Source of the DNA: Haloimpatiens sp042688525
Lineage (GTDB): Bacteria; Bacillota; Clostridia; Clostridiales; Clostridiaceae
NCBI RefSeq assembly: GCF_042688525.2
Contig: NZ_JBHWAB010000001.1
Span: 2,418,001 to 2,482,000, forward strand
DNA length: 64,000 bases
Direction of reading: 5' to 3'
Part shown: piece by piece, positions 45,233 to 54,216 of the stretch
Layout of the letters: every line of letters starts with the position of its first letter
Numbering within the stretch: position 1 is the first letter of the stretch
Position numbers and translations under genes: made by a program
Notes under the pieces: model-generated
The model's input: only the letters and a program-made list of their open reading frames with translations
Database searches by the model: none
Told to the model about the DNA's origin: nothing

Positions 45233-45872
45233 TGCTCCTACAAGTTATTATTCTACTAATATTATATGTAATATTTTTTACAATTAGACCGTTTTGTAAA
45301 ATTTAAAAATAGCATAAAAAACTCCCCTTACCCCATTGTAAATCAATGGATAAGGAGAGTTTTAAAATCAGAATCGGTTGGAAAATTTTCTGTCTTCTCC
45401 TTTATCTTAAAGGAAACTCAGATTAAATACTATATCCTAAAATCTAATTATTTTTAATTACATTTTTTAATATTATTTATTTTAAGACAACTATGTTTTT
45501 AAAAAATTATATCATATTTTTCTATACATAATTATGGTGTTATATCTAGCTATTTAAATATCTTTTTTATAGTATCTTCTATCGCCTCTATCTGTTGTTA
45601 TTTAATATTCTACATTTTACTAAGAACTGATTTACAATATCATTTAAACATAGTATTTTAAATTTACAAGATAAACTATTACTTAAATTCATAATATATT
45701 TATTAAAAATATCTGAATATCTACCACTTCAAAAATAGAATATTTAATTTCAAATAGTTTATGCAAAATACATACTTACATAATAAGATGATTGTAAAAT
45801 GCTATAATCATCTATAAGTAAATTATACCTACTTTTAAATATTACACAATTTACTAAATAATTCCTTTCTTT
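45233..45872. other. 640-base gap with an Rpn footprint
   Basis: Contains the Rpn-type hairpin (45312-45365, AAACTCCCCTTACCCC / GGATAAGGAGAGTTTT), then AAAGGAAACTCAGATTAAAT and ATATCCTAAAATCTAATTAT (45412-45450). These are the sequences that flank the Rpn genes, joined here without the gene. The remainder is A/T-rich with no feature. Confidence 0.55.
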
Positions 45873-46586
45873 TTATACTGCCGAAATCATAGTACTACCT
45901 TCTTTTAAACATTTGTAATAACATCTTTTATTAAAATCAATTAATTTTTGGGGTTCTAAAATACATCCATGGCCTGGTATAATAACATCAGTCTTTAATC
46001 CTTCTATAATTTTATAGGCTTGTTCCAATTCTTTCATGCTAACGTCATTATCTGATGGAATTACTGGAGGAAGGCAAAAATCAACTTCCTTACTTACAAG
46101 ATTATCTCCAGCAATAAGTAATTTATCATCTTTGTCATAAACTAATATACTATCAAAAGTATGCCCTGGACAGTGAATTAATCTTAATAACTTATTTCCA
46201 ATATTAATTTTCATTTTTTCCTCAAAAGTTTCATTAGGCATCATTGGAATAGAATCTTCTCTATTTATATCAATTAATTTTTTCTTTAGTTTTTCAAGAT
46301 GTGTAACTGTTGACTTATGTGCTATTATTCTGCAATCATTAAACACTTTATTTCCTGTTGTATGATCTGAATGCCAGTGTGTATAAATTATTGCAGCAGG
46401 TTTATTAAAACCTTTTTCGTTAATAAATTTTTTAACTTCATTAAATTGCTCTTTATCCCTAAAAACATCAATTATAATTGGTCCCTCCTCTGTAAAAATT
46501 ACAGTTGAATTATAATACCATCCTAGACTCATATCCGTAAATAAATATGTATTCTTATTAATTTGTCTAACTTTACAAATTTCCAT
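45873..46586 (-). CDS. MBL-fold metallohydrolase
   Basis: 237 residues with the metal-binding THWHSDHTTG, His in HCPGHTFDS, Asp in IAGDNLVSKE and His in IIPGHGCILE. All zinc ligands of the metallo-beta-lactamase fold are present. No signal peptide, so a cytoplasmic hydrolase rather than a secreted beta-lactamase is likely. GGGGGAGTGAGAT precedes the start. Confidence 0.9.
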   Translation of the reverse strand: MEICKVRQINKNTYLFTDMSLGWYYNSTVIFTEEGPIIIDVFRDKEQFNEVKKFINEKGFNKPAAIIYTHWHSDHTTGNKVFNDCRIIAHKSTVTHLEKLKKKLIDINREDSIPMMPNETFEEKMKINIGNKLLRLIHCPGHTFDSILVYDKDDKLLIAGDNLVSKEVDFCLPPVIPSDNDVSMKELEQAYKIIEGLKTDVIIPGHGCILEPQKLIDFNKRCYYKCLKEGSTMISAV

Positions 46587-47082
46587 ATCTCACTCCCCCT
46601 TTTCTACCATTTCATAAAATCATCATTTAAATTGATAATTTCTTATATAACCTATTCTCCAATAAACAATTTTACTCTTTTAAATCCTATATATATTTAC
46701 TTAGATTAATTGTAATACTATATAAATATAATTAATGATTTCAATAATATTAGTTGAAAAATAGTAAAAGAATATGAAATAAAAAAATTTTAATACATAT
46801 CATGTTAATATTCAACCATCTGTAAACTTTATTCCTATTCTTAATACTTTATTTAAATACATCTTATGTTAAACCATAGTAAAATAGCCATTCCTTAAAA
46901 CTAAGAATAGCACAAACCTATTGATACTACAAGGAAACTCAGATTAAATATTATATCCTAAAATCTAATTATTTTTTATTGAATTTTTAAATACAAACAA
47001 TATTCTTGGAAAATTAAATAATTAGATGTAAAAAAAATTATATATGTAAATTATGTAAAATTTTAAATTAATGTGGTATAAT
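46587..47082. repeat. Rpn-type footprint and promoter repeat copy 10
   Basis: 46858-46970 repeats the Rpn 3' sequence (ATAGTAAAATAGCCATTCCT, AAGAATAGCACAAACC) joined to AAACTCAGATTAAATATTAT, again without a gene. 47035-47082 carries ATATATGTAAATTATGTAAA and the extended -10 TGGTATAAT (47074-47082) on the plus strand, reading toward the GNAT gene. 46620-46850 shows no other feature. Confidence 0.6.
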
Positions 47083-47178
47083 TGTTAATGTTTGAGATAG
47101 AATTACAAGAAATTATGTACTAAATAAGATTGAGCTAAACAAAAATTTAAAATATCAATGATAAATGGGGTGTAAATA

Positions 47179-48030
47179 ATGATAAAAATTATTGATAAAC
47201 TTGAGGAAGTAGTTGATTTTGCGTGGGAATTAAGTCAAAATAATTTGTACGCTAGTTATCATAGAATAGACTCACTAAAACAACTTAAAAATAATATTGA
47301 AAAAGCTATTGGTTCGAATAATGAAAATATAATAGCTTGCTATCATGAAAACGTATTATGTGGAGTTTGTATTTATCATTGGATATGTGATGAAAAATAT
47401 GCACAAACAACACTATTTTTGATAAGAGAAGATTATGAACAAACTGCAGAAGAATTGATTGGTTATATAAAGAACCAATTAGCTGGTTGTGAATTATTTA
47501 TACCTGTACCTTTTACTAATAAAAATGCAAATCAATATTTTAAGAAAAAGAATATTGAATGTATAGAGTCTAATATTGATACAAGATTATATAATTTAGA
47601 ACCACATATAAATCAAAAACACAATAAAGTAGAAAAAATTACTAAAGATGATTTTGAAGAATATGCTATATTTCATGACAAACATGCTATTCCTTTAGAA
47701 ATGTATTATAATAGCAAAAATTTGCAAAAAGATAAGTGTTTTCGAGTCTTTGCCTTTAGATACGATGGATCGATTCATGCAAGCATTTTTGTTAAAACTG
47801 GAAAAGAAATATCAGAAGTTTTTGGCTTATTTATTGATAAAGAATATAAAAATAAAGGTATTGAAAGTATTTTAATTAATGAAATGTTGGTACAATTATA
47901 TAATGAATTTGGTTGTATAAAAGAAATTGTATATTTTATTGATGAAAATTGTACTGATGAATTAGACTCAGCTTTGAATGCAGGTTTTGAGATTAAAGAT
48001 AAATGTAGATGCTATAAATGTATACTTTAA
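47179..48030 (+). CDS. GNAT-family protein (double-domain)
   Basis: 283 residues, about twice a single GNAT domain. The C-terminal half has the acetyl-CoA segment EVFGLFIDKEYKNKGIESIL then FIDENCTDELDSALNAGFEI; the N-terminal half keeps the fold pattern (ENVLCGVCIYHW) but not the pyrophosphate loop. GGGGTGTAAATA precedes the ATG. Substrate unknown. First gene of a unit between promoter repeat 10 and terminator repeat P8. Confidence 0.75.
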   Translation: MIKIIDKLEEVVDFAWELSQNNLYASYHRIDSLKQLKNNIEKAIGSNNENIIACYHENVLCGVCIYHWICDEKYAQTTLFLIREDYEQTAEELIGYIKNQLAGCELFIPVPFTNKNANQYFKKKNIECIESNIDTRLYNLEPHINQKHNKVEKITKDDFEEYAIFHDKHAIPLEMYYNSKNLQKDKCFRVFAFRYDGSIHASIFVKTGKEISEVFGLFIDKEYKNKGIESILINEMLVQLYNEFGCIKEIVYFIDENCTDELDSALNAGFEIKDKCRCYKCIL

Positions 48031-48148
48031 TTCACTAAAATCTAACCATATTAATGTAATAATATAGAAAATATGATTATATTTTCATAAAGCTTGAATC
48101 TGATTGATAAAAAATATTATGTGACAATACTATAGAAAGGTGACTAAA

Positions 48149-48448
48149 ATGAGAAGAATCCAAACTTTGGAATTTAAATTAAGCATACTAATACTTTTAA
48201 TTGTTTCCTTTATTATCCCAGCAAATATAATACGAAATGGAACTTTAACAATATATAACTTTGGATTTCCCTGCGAATATTGTTCAATATGTCAAAGTAA
48301 TAAAGGAAATTCTCAACTCTTTAGTAATCTATTTAATGGAAATAAAGGAATGAGTATTAATATATTAGGTTTCTTTGCTAATGTTTTTATTATTTATGCC
48401 TTATTGATGTTAATAAAAAAAATATATATAAAAATTAAAGCACGATAA
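48149..48448 (+). CDS. 99-residue two-span membrane protein
   Basis: Start 48149 follows AAAGGTGACTAAA. MRRIQTLEFKLSILILLIVS, an external loop with CEYCSICQS (three Cys), then GFFANVFIIYALLMLIKKI. Function unknown; downstream of the GNAT gene by 118 bases and before P8. Confidence 0.65.
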   Translation: MRRIQTLEFKLSILILLIVSFIIPANIIRNGTLTIYNFGFPCEYCSICQSNKGNSQLFSNLFNGNKGMSINILGFFANVFIIYALLMLIKKIYIKIKAR

Positions 48449-48468
48449 GAAAAACAAACAATTTACTT

Positions 48469-48508
48469 AAAGCACCGTATTATTCAAACAAATTTTACGG
48501 TGTTTTTT
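48469..48508. repeat. palindromic terminator repeat P8
   Basis: AAAGCACCGTATTATTCAAA and TTTTACGGTGTTTTTT; one arm mismatch. Preceded by AAAACAAACAATTT as at P9. Confidence 0.85.
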
Positions 48509-48597
48509 ATCTTATCTAAAATCGCAATAATTATAAGTATAAGCACTGCTATTTTCTTTTTCAATTATGTTTCTCCTTAATACTCACTTTCTTATTA

Positions 48598-48969
48598 TCA
48601 TTCATTAAAATATTTTCGTTTTGATAAAGTATATGTCAATACTATAATTGACCATATAACATTTCCATAAAAAGGTTGTTGTTTATATTGTTGAGATAAA
48701 AAAATACTTACTATTAAAAAGTATGTAGAATCTATTAACATAAGCCAATAACCCCATTTTTTTAATTTCAAATACCCATAAACCATTATTAAAGTTATTA
48801 TAGACACTACCACTCTCATTATATTCTCGGGGACATTAGGTACTCCAAATCTAGCTGCAATTCCAAATTGAGCTCTAGTATTTGTAAATAATGTTATTAT
48901 TAATACAGTTACACCTAAAATATAAAAATATCCGATTAAAGTTATTCCCAAAGGTCTCTTTTCACTCAT
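48598..48969 (-). CDS. four-span membrane protein (KWGYW family), paralogue
   Basis: Start 48969 follows GAAAGGGTTGATAAA. MSEKRPLGITLIGYFYILGV, YGYLKLKKWGYWLML and a short basic end (SKRKYFNE). It shares order of spans and the YG-LKL-KWGYW motif with the protein at 44013-44411, which ends PTKKYFYEE. Function unknown. Confidence 0.7.
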   Translation of the reverse strand: MSEKRPLGITLIGYFYILGVTVLIITLFTNTRAQFGIAARFGVPNVPENIMRVVVSIITLIMVYGYLKLKKWGYWLMLIDSTYFLIVSIFLSQQYKQQPFYGNVIWSIIVLTYTLSKRKYFNE

Positions 48970-49102
48970 TTTATCAACCCTTTCAATATCATAATATTTT
49001 AAAATTCTATCATAACTGATTGAACTACATTTTTTCATAGTTTACTTTACACTGTCTTACATGCAATTCATAATTTTTATAATTTTGGATTAACCATTAA
49101 CA

Positions 49103-49135
49103 ATTATACCATATAATTCTAATTAATTTACATAT
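49103..49135 (-). promoter_or_regulatory. promoter repeat, copy 11
   Basis: Minus strand ATGTAAATTAATTAGAATTA and extended -10 TGGTATAAT (49103-49111), 135 bases ahead of the membrane gene at 48598-48969. Confidence 0.65.
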
Positions 49136-49316
49136 TTTCATTTTGAATATATAAATCCATTATTGCTACTAAACTATATGTCCTTAAGACAATTACTCTC
49201 ATCTGTGTCATATTTATTTTGGTACTAATCTTTTATATGCTGAATAGAATATATTGAGGAAATGTTTGCATTTCGTGATAAAATAATTTTTTATAAAAGG
49301 CTTTTCAGCCTAATTA

Positions 49317-49502
49317 TCATAAGTTTTCTAAGCTTTCTAATTTTTCTAATCTATTAATTATCTCTTGTATTGCTTCTGAAGGAAGCCTTTTAACCAAAGA
49401 TTTGGCTAATATATTCATTGCTCTTTCTTGCAATTCTAAATGTGCTTCTTCTACATCTACACCTTCTGGATATAATATTTTAACTCCTAATATTTTAGCC
49501 AC
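49317..49502 (-). CDS. 61-residue helical protein
   Basis: GTG start with AAGGAGGAATA just ahead. MAKILGVKILYPEGVDVEEA...EIINRLEKLESLENL; predicted helical with a leucine-rich end. It resembles short regulators next to clostridial coiled-coil genes; no family was recognised. Confidence 0.5.
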   Translation of the reverse strand: MAKILGVKILYPEGVDVEEAHLELQERAMNILAKSLVKRLPSEAIQEIINRLEKLESLENL

Positions 49503-49555
49503 TATTCCTCCTTCATCAAAATTACTACCTATTATTTATAGTATGATTTACACCT

Positions 49556-49708
49556 TTAATTGGTTACAACATTACTGTATCTTGAATAGTGCTTATTGCT
49601 TCTTGTAATAACACTTTTTGTAGATATTGATATAACTTCTACCTTTTCAAACTCCTTTTTAACAAAATCCTTAACACCAAAATCATTGGAATTAATTTCT
49701 AATTTCAT
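49556..49708 (-). pseudogene. 50-residue ORF, probable remnant
   Basis: MKLEINSNDFGVKDFVKKEF...VVTN without a ribosome site; likely the end of a lost gene. Confidence 0.25.
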
Positions 49709-49766
49709 AAAGTCTATTAAGTAGTATATAATAGTATTACTTTTAATCTTTAAGGAGTTGTTATTG

Positions 49767-50015
49767 ATGAATAATATTGAACAATTATTACAACAAATAC
49801 TTAAAAACCAAACAAAAATGCAATCTGATATTACAGAGATAAAAGAAAAAATAAATTCTGTTTATGATCAAACTGCTGACCTTACTGAATTCCGTACCAA
49901 AACTAAAGATAGTATCAATGCCATTTCTAAAGATGTTAAATTTGTTAAACATAAACTTCATTAAACTGAAGAAGATGTATTCGATATCAAAGACCATCTT
50001 AAAATTATTAAATAG
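49767..50015 (+). pseudogene. coiled-coil protein with premature TAA
   Basis: AAGGAG nine bases before ATG 49767. MNNIEQLLQQILKNQTKMQS...DVKFVKHKLH, then TAA (49962-49964), then the same frame continues TEEDVFDIKDHLKIIK to TAG. A single CAA-to-TAA change would explain it. It is a shorter relative of the coiled-coil protein at 6114-6572 (MEQILNQIL..., DLNFVEVA). Confidence 0.7.
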
Positions 50016-50306
50016 GGCTGTGTAAGCCTTTATTTTTTTGCTTCAAGCACCTCATTTTAGAAATATATACATCATATCCATCGATTTAATTTTCAATATA
50101 GTAAATTTTCTATTTTCCAAACATGAAATTATTTTGTGATTATATATTATAGTCAATATTAATATTACAATTTTAAACAAATTTTATAATAAATATATAG
50201 TTTTAAAAAATAATGCTATAATTAATTATATATTACATATATTGTTAATATTGAAACAAACTAAAATTCAACTCAAAATTTTTATAATCTTATGGAGGTG
50301 TTAATA
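50016..50306 (+). promoter_or_regulatory. leader region with extended -10 ahead of the recombinase operon
   Basis: A/T-rich 290 bases. TGCTATAAT (50214-50222) is an extended -10 about 85 bases before the first gene of the recombinase pair; no good -35. No other feature seen. Confidence 0.45.
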
Positions 50307-50756
50307 TTGAACTGGTACAAATTGCATACATTAGGTAACAAACACAAAGAATTTGAATGGACATACTCTTCATTGGATTGTCTGAAAATAAAAAGAGTTT
50401 TTAAAAATAATCCTCTAGTTATAACACAATTTTCTGATTTAGAAATAGAAAAAATATTAAATTATATATTTATAAATAAAGAATTGCCTTTAGCAAACAG
50501 TGTTCATAAATTAAGTAATGGAACTGAAATAGATGGAATAGGTTCTTTTATATATAATAATATTTCTAGAGATACAACTGACGCACAAGCATCAAGTCAA
50601 TTTGTAGCACTCTTTACTAAACTTAAAATACTTGGGTATAATCAAAAGCCAATAGGTATGAGATTTTGGCTTTTAAACATTGATTGGAAAAATAAAATTT
50701 TAGAATACATGGCTAAACAACCACCATATAAAAATGAAAAGTCTAATACACTATAG
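50307..50756 (+). CDS. uncharacterised protein encoded just before the recombinase
   Basis: TTG start 8 bases after GGAGG. 149 residues: NWYKLHTLGNKHKEFEWTYS, LVITQFSDLEIEKILNYIF, SQFVALFTKLKILGYNQK, MRFWLLNIDWKNKILEYM. Soluble, mixed alpha/beta, slightly basic. No family recognised. It ends 21 bases before the recombinase start and is surely co-transcribed; a role in controlling recombination direction or site binding is an inference from position only. Confidence 0.65.
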   Translation: MNWYKLHTLGNKHKEFEWTYSSLDCLKIKRVFKNNPLVITQFSDLEIEKILNYIFINKELPLANSVHKLSNGTEIDGIGSFIYNNISRDTTDAQASSQFVALFTKLKILGYNQKPIGMRFWLLNIDWKNKILEYMAKQPPYKNEKSNTL

Positions 50757-50777
50757 AGAGTATAGGAGGTGCAGCAA

Positions 50778-52556
50778 ATGAAAACAATCGCTATCTATGC
50801 TCGTAAATCCCTATTTACAGGTAAAGGCGATTCTATAGGAGCACAAGTATCTACTTGCGAAAGATTTATAAATTATAAATTTGCAGATACAAAACATGAA
50901 ATTAAAATATTCAAGGATGAAGGCTGGAGCGGAAAAACAACTGATAGACCAGAATTCTCTAAATTGATGAAAGCTTTAAAAAATAAAGAAATAGATTATG
51001 TAATAAGTTATAAACTGGACCGTTTAGGTAGAACTGCTAGAGATCTTCATAACTTCTTATATGAATTAGATAAGCTCGGAATTATATACTTAAGTGCTAC
51101 AGAACCATATGATACAACAACCAGCGCTGGTAGGTTTATGATTTCTATTCTTGCAGCTATGGCACAAATGGAAAGAGAAAGACTTGCTGAAAGAGTTAAA
51201 TCTGGAATGATGCAGCTAGCTAAAAAAGGAAGATGGCTTGGTGGTCAAACCCCTCTTGGATTTGATTCTAAAAAAGAGATTTATATTGATGATACTGGTA
51301 AAGAGCGTCAAATGATGCAGTTGACTTCTAATAAAGAAGAAATAAAAATCGTTAAGCTTATTTATGATAAGTATTTAGAATTAGGCAGTATGAGCCAAGT
51401 TAAAAAATACTGCTTAGAAAACTCTATAAGAGGTAAAAACGGTGGAGATATGTCCACTACAACCTTAAAACAAATATTAAACTCCCCTATCTATGTTAAA
51501 AGTACAAAAACTATAATTAATTTTTTAGAAGATCAAGAACTAAATGTTTTTGGCACACCTAATGGAAATGGTATTCTTACTTTCAATAAGACAAAAGATA
51601 TCAGAATAGAAAGAAATAAATCTGAGTGGGTTGCTGCAGTAGGAAAACATAAAGGTATAATAGATGCTAACATATGGTTAAAAGTACAAGAACAATTAAA
51701 ACAGCAATCTGAAAAGCAAATATATAGTTCAGGTAGACAAGGAACTTCTTCTAATAGTTATATGTTATCTGGTGTTCTTAAATGCGCTAAATGTGGAAGC
51801 AATATGATAATAAAAACAGGTCATAAGAGCAAAAAGAATCCTGGCAAAGTTTATAGCTATTATGTATGTAGTAAAAAGAATGATAGTTATGGCCACAATT
51901 GTGATAATAAAAATGTACGAGTTGATGAAGCAGAAATGTCCACTATAAGTGAAATGAAATTGTACAATAGGAAAGTACTTATAAAGGATCTTAACCATGC
52001 TTTAGAATCATCCATTAAAGATAAAAACAATACTATCATAAATAATATTCAAATGTTAAAAGACAATATACAAGAAAAAGAAAAAGCTGTCTCTAATCTT
52101 GTAAAAAAACTTTCTCTTATTGATGATGAAAATATATCTAATATAATTTTAAATGAAATAACTACTATCAATAAAGACATAAATGAGTTAAAATTAAAAC
52201 TAGAAAAAGAAAAAATGAAAGAAAATGATATTACTAAAGCTCAAGTAGATGTAGAAAGTTATGTGGAAGCTTTAGAAAATTTTAATAGAACTATAGATAT
52301 TGTTAAAGACCCTATTGAAAGAAAAGCTCTTTTAAAAACAGTTGCAAAAGACGTGAAATGGGATGGAGAATATATCGCAATAACTCCATTATTAATAGGG
52401 GACAAAAAAAATAGCCCCTATTCTTCCATACTTACCCAAAAATCGTGTTTTCGCACAGGAAGGACAATATTCACTTCCAGCATCAATACAGTCTATTATT
52501 TCATAATTCATTATAGCCCCTCCTATAATACTCTAATATTAGAATATTTTTCTTAG
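50778..52556 (+). CDS. large serine recombinase
   Basis: ATG at 50778 has AGGAGG eight bases ahead. 592 residues: catalytic domain with the nucleophile in IAIYARKSLF (Ser ~8) and SYKLDRLGRTARDLH (Arg); recombinase domain (residues ~160-300, TPLGFD, LKQILNSPIYV); zinc ribbon (LKCAKCGSNMIIKTG ... YYVCSKKN ... HNCDN); coiled coil (~residues 415-495). The last ~45 codons read through a hairpin and across the attachment site into DNA antisense to the reductase start, so the natural C-terminus changes with the state of the site. Such enzymes integrate, excise or invert DNA between attP and attB. Confidence 0.93.
   Translation: MKTIAIYARKSLFTGKGDSIGAQVSTCERFINYKFADTKHEIKIFKDEGWSGKTTDRPEFSKLMKALKNKEIDYVISYKLDRLGRTARDLHNFLYELDKLGIIYLSATEPYDTTTSAGRFMISILAAMAQMERERLAERVKSGMMQLAKKGRWLGGQTPLGFDSKKEIYIDDTGKERQMMQLTSNKEEIKIVKLIYDKYLELGSMSQVKKYCLENSIRGKNGGDMSTTTLKQILNSPIYVKSTKTIINFLEDQELNVFGTPNGNGILTFNKTKDIRIERNKSEWVAAVGKHKGIIDANIWLKVQEQLKQQSEKQIYSSGRQGTSSNSYMLSGVLKCAKCGSNMIIKTGHKSKKNPGKVYSYYVCSKKNDSYGHNCDNKNVRVDEAEMSTISEMKLYNRKVLIKDLNHALESSIKDKNNTIINNIQMLKDNIQEKEKAVSNLVKKLSLIDDENISNIILNEITTINKDINELKLKLEKEKMKENDITKAQVDVESYVEALENFNRTIDIVKDPIERKALLKTVAKDVKWDGEYIAITPLLIGDKKNSPYSSILTQKSCFRTGRTIFTSSINTVYYFIIHYSPSYNTLILEYFS
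52394..52422. terminator. hairpin at the recombinase 3' end
   Basis: AATAGGGG / CCCCTATT stem with an A8-containing loop. In the recombinase frame it lies inside the last 50 codons. On the minus strand it would terminate transcription from the stranded reductase promoter, with TTTTTTTT in the loop. Confidence 0.5.
52444..52466. other. serine-recombinase attachment site, right copy
   Basis: Arm CGTGTTTTC-GC-ACAGGAAGGA (52444-52464) with core AAGGACA (52460-52466, TGTCCTT on the minus strand). It abuts the reductase 5' end on its right and the recombinase on its left. Confidence 0.8.
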
Positions 52557-52680
52557 AGGCAATCTGTTACTATTTCTTTTAGTTTACTTTTTATCTTAAG
52601 CTTATTTTCTTGAATTATGTTTTCTAAAACTATACATATTTTCTATGCCATTTCAATGACCTTTCTTCTTTTATTTAACT

Positions 52681-53919
52681 TTATGTGTTAGGACAAATAT
52701 CATCCCAATCACATTCTCCATTAGCACCGATAATCCAATTTAGAGCATAATGTTGTTCTTGAACTACTCCAGAATCTAAGTTTGCTGGCGCTTCTTCATT
52801 TTTTACTCTTGATTCTACACATGCCCAATCATAATACAAAATTCTTGTATGCATATCTAGCAATTCTTCATTACTTTTAATATTAGCAGCTTTTATCAAT
52901 TCCTCTAAAGAACTATAGCTTCTTATAATTTGAGCAATTTGACGGACATTGCAAATTTCAGTTGGTGAATTTAATTCTATAAAACCAAGTGCCCATAATA
53001 ATACACAACATCTTTCGTATTGCCAAGAAAATTGTATAGCTGTAACCTTATCTGGTTGTTCCATTTGTATATATCCTTTTTCCTTTTTGCTTAAATAGTT
53101 TTTAACTCCATATATTTTATTAATATCTCCAAATTCATCCTTTGCAAGTTCCATAGAACCGCCTTCCATTAACAAACACTCTGAGTATAATGCACAAGAA
53201 AATACAGCTGTTGCCCTCTTAGCTATCTCTTCTATACTTGGAAGTCTAACTTCATTCTCCATAATTTGAGTAGATAGCATATAGCCTGTATGTGGTATTT
53301 TCTTTTCATCACATTCTCTAATAATTTTTTTATATCGTTCTTCGTCATTAAAAGATGGTTTTATATCTTTTTTTAATAAATCTGAACTTGCTATTGGATA
53401 ATACTTTTCAAAATCCGTTTTTCCATCTATAGATATAAGCAATTCCCCTTCTGAAGTATATAACTCCATACTAGGATAAAGAATCAAGCTTTGAGTTTTC
53501 TTTGCAATTTCGTATATAGTATTTACAATATAGTTTGTTCTTTTTTCATCACAATTAAGTTCAAAGCCAATTCCTACAATACAAGTAAACATGTGAATTT
53601 GTAACATAACTTGTTCTAAAATCTCTTCATTTTCAAGCGGCGCTTTAGAAAAGAAATTAGCCATGCCATTTGTTTGTGTCATTACATTATTTATATCATC
53701 TGATAAATGAAATTCAATATCTGTATCATCTTTAAAAATAATTTTTAATCCTCTATCAATTGTTTCAGTTAATTTTGTTACCTCTAAAAATTCTTCTTTT
53801 ATTACATTTAAAATATTTTTAGTATCTACAGTAACTGAATATAAAGTTAGAATTCCTCTTGTTTTTTCTTGTTTAACTTCATTTTGATTCTTTTTCTTCT
53901 TTCTTTTAAATAGTCTCAT
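52681..53919 (-). CDS. DUF4272 family protein
   Basis: 412 residues. After a Lys-rich start (MRLFKRKKKKNQ) and an N-terminal domain of ~180 residues comes the DUF4272 region: SFNDEERYKKIIRECDEKKI, RLPSIEEIAKRATAVFSCAL, IQFSWQYERCCVLLWALGFI, ILYYDWACVESRVKNEEAPA. Function unknown; many clostridia carry one. ATGGAGGATTTAT precedes the start. Confidence 0.8.
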   Translation of the reverse strand: MRLFKRKKKKNQNEVKQEKTRGILTLYSVTVDTKNILNVIKEEFLEVTKLTETIDRGLKIIFKDDTDIEFHLSDDINNVMTQTNGMANFFSKAPLENEEILEQVMLQIHMFTCIVGIGFELNCDEKRTNYIVNTIYEIAKKTQSLILYPSMELYTSEGELLISIDGKTDFEKYYPIASSDLLKKDIKPSFNDEERYKKIIRECDEKKIPHTGYMLSTQIMENEVRLPSIEEIAKRATAVFSCALYSECLLMEGGSMELAKDEFGDINKIYGVKNYLSKKEKGYIQMEQPDKVTAIQFSWQYERCCVLLWALGFIELNSPTEICNVRQIAQIIRSYSSLEELIKAANIKSNEELLDMHTRILYYDWACVESRVKNEEAPANLDSGVVQEQHYALNWIIGANGECDWDDICPNT

Positions 53920-54216
53920 ATAAATCCTCCATACTTACATACTTATAACCATATCTTTTCTTTATAAGACATAATATACAATTATAATATATTATAACAC
54001 ATAAAAGGACAAACTTTACAAAGTAGATATTGATTAATATATAGAAACAGATTAAAGTATGGGAACTGACTAAGAGTATTAAAACAGAAAATGCAAATGT
54101 TGAAATTATTAAATATGCAGTTTCTGTTTAGTATTGTAAATTTAGTACATTCATTGTCAGTAATTCATATTATATAGTAAAGGAAAAAATAAAATGTTAA
54201 GGCGAGGTTGAAATAT

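Larger units (their letters stand above)
52392..52511 (-). pseudogene. 5' end of the split PyrK-like reductase gene
   Basis: AGGAGG seven bases before ATG 52511. The frame reads MNYEIIDCIDAGSEYCP, then leaves homology at the att core and ends after 39 residues (SCAKTRFLGKYGRIGAIFFV...). If joined at TGTCCTT to 34320 it would continue CPCHLAETNECIL in frame, giving a 328-residue reductase. The promoter and ribosome site therefore stay here while the body lies 18 kb away. Confidence 0.85.
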
